From: Poecilobothrus nobilitatus
Taxonomy: Eukaryota; Arthropoda; Insecta; Diptera; Dolichopodidae
Reading direction: 5' to 3'
Length of the DNA stretch: 64,000 bases
NCBI GenBank assembly: GCA_947095535.1
Contig: OX352772.1
Span: forward strand, 214,689,222 to 214,753,221
Numbering within the stretch: the stretch's first letter is position 1; every line of letters starts with the position of its first letter. The translations under genes were made by a program, and so were the position numbers. The notes beneath the pieces are model-generated. The model was given only the letters and a program-made list of their open reading frames with translations, searched no databases and was not told the origin of the DNA. This document shows positions 63,709 through 64,000 of the stretch, in pieces.

Positions 63709-64000
63709 GCTACTACATTGGAGCTATCTTTGGTTATATCATGCAAGTAAGGTGTTATATACTGCTGCACGTTGTAATCCACTGATGGCGCTGACTCTGT
63801 AGTATAATAATTATAATAATATTAATAAGAGCACTAATACCAATAATAGTAGCCGCTACAGTGACAGTGGGGGTTGCCTTCAATAATTACCTCATGTAGT
63901 ACTACAATACTACTACTACATGTTGTAACTGTTGTGACAGCTTTAGTCACTGTTAGCAAAATAGTAATAATAATAGGCGGATTCATTGTTTCCTTACAGT
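63709..64000. other. Flank after the TAA repeat with a repeated 22-bp word
   Basis: The words TGATGGCGCTGACTCTGTAG, last seen at 63543-63562 in the LINE, appear again at 63783-63802, followed by another AT-triplet stretch (63804-63850). The intervening GAGCTATCTTTGG and CATGCAAGTAAGG segments have an imperfect echo near 63869-63895. It looks like a tandem duplication of the LINE break end. Confidence 0.6.

Noticed and set aside
63525..63782. Minus-strand poly-isoleucine frame
   Set aside because: Translation of the TAA microsatellite.

Overview
The window is AT-rich eukaryotic DNA packed with nested transposable elements. I recognise no host gene. Env-bearing Ty3/gypsy errantiviruses, R1-, RTE- and Jockey/CR1-like LINEs, hAT, mariner and pogo-like DNA transposons and a DINE-1-like Helentron derivative carrying a (GTCC)n tract together point to an insect. 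A schizophoran fly is most likely (inference; no host marker gene is available to prove it).

Layout. 1-1849: featureless AT-rich DNA. 1850-8681: a structurally complete plus-strand errantivirus (LTR-gag-pol-env-LTR, CGTG target duplication) broken by nonsense and frameshift lesions. 8682-12600: a short tandem repeat, a LINE scrap and a tRNA-derived SINE. 12600-15760: the 3' half of a second, minus-strand errantivirus. 16600-24950: a third, minus-strand errantivirus carrying a nested TIR element and a nested LINE. 25637-29798: a LINE ORF1 with PHD finger, coiled coil and RNA-binding fold, split by a DINE-1-like element that has a second copy inserted in its own middle. 29728-39610: a tandem duplication whose first unit holds a 3.57 kb hAT transposon with an uninterrupted 853-residue transposase; the second unit keeps the empty hAT site. 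39611-41682: a LINE RT fragment and a solo LTR. 42262-47505: a large palindrome with mariner remnants in both arms and a pogo-like element in one. 47520-50470: an RTE-type LINE. 50832-53720: a tRNA-like sequence, errantivirus scraps and an old DINE-1-like copy. 54190-60230: a head-to-head pair of LINEs (Jockey-like minus, R1-like plus) present twice. 60284-63566: another R1-clade LINE with gag-like ORF1 and endonuclease, truncated at a TAA microsatellite.

The sequence gives relative ages. The DINE-1-like element entered LINE ORF1 and later received a copy of itself. A separate insertion was tandemly duplicated, and the hAT then entered one unit. Mariner copies share stop codons, so they were dead before the palindrome formed, and the pogo-like element came later. 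Apart from the hAT transposase almost every coding region is broken. Four of the five errantivirus-derived insertions lie on the minus strand, which makes the window a plausible but unproven candidate for a flamenco-like piRNA-producing locus.
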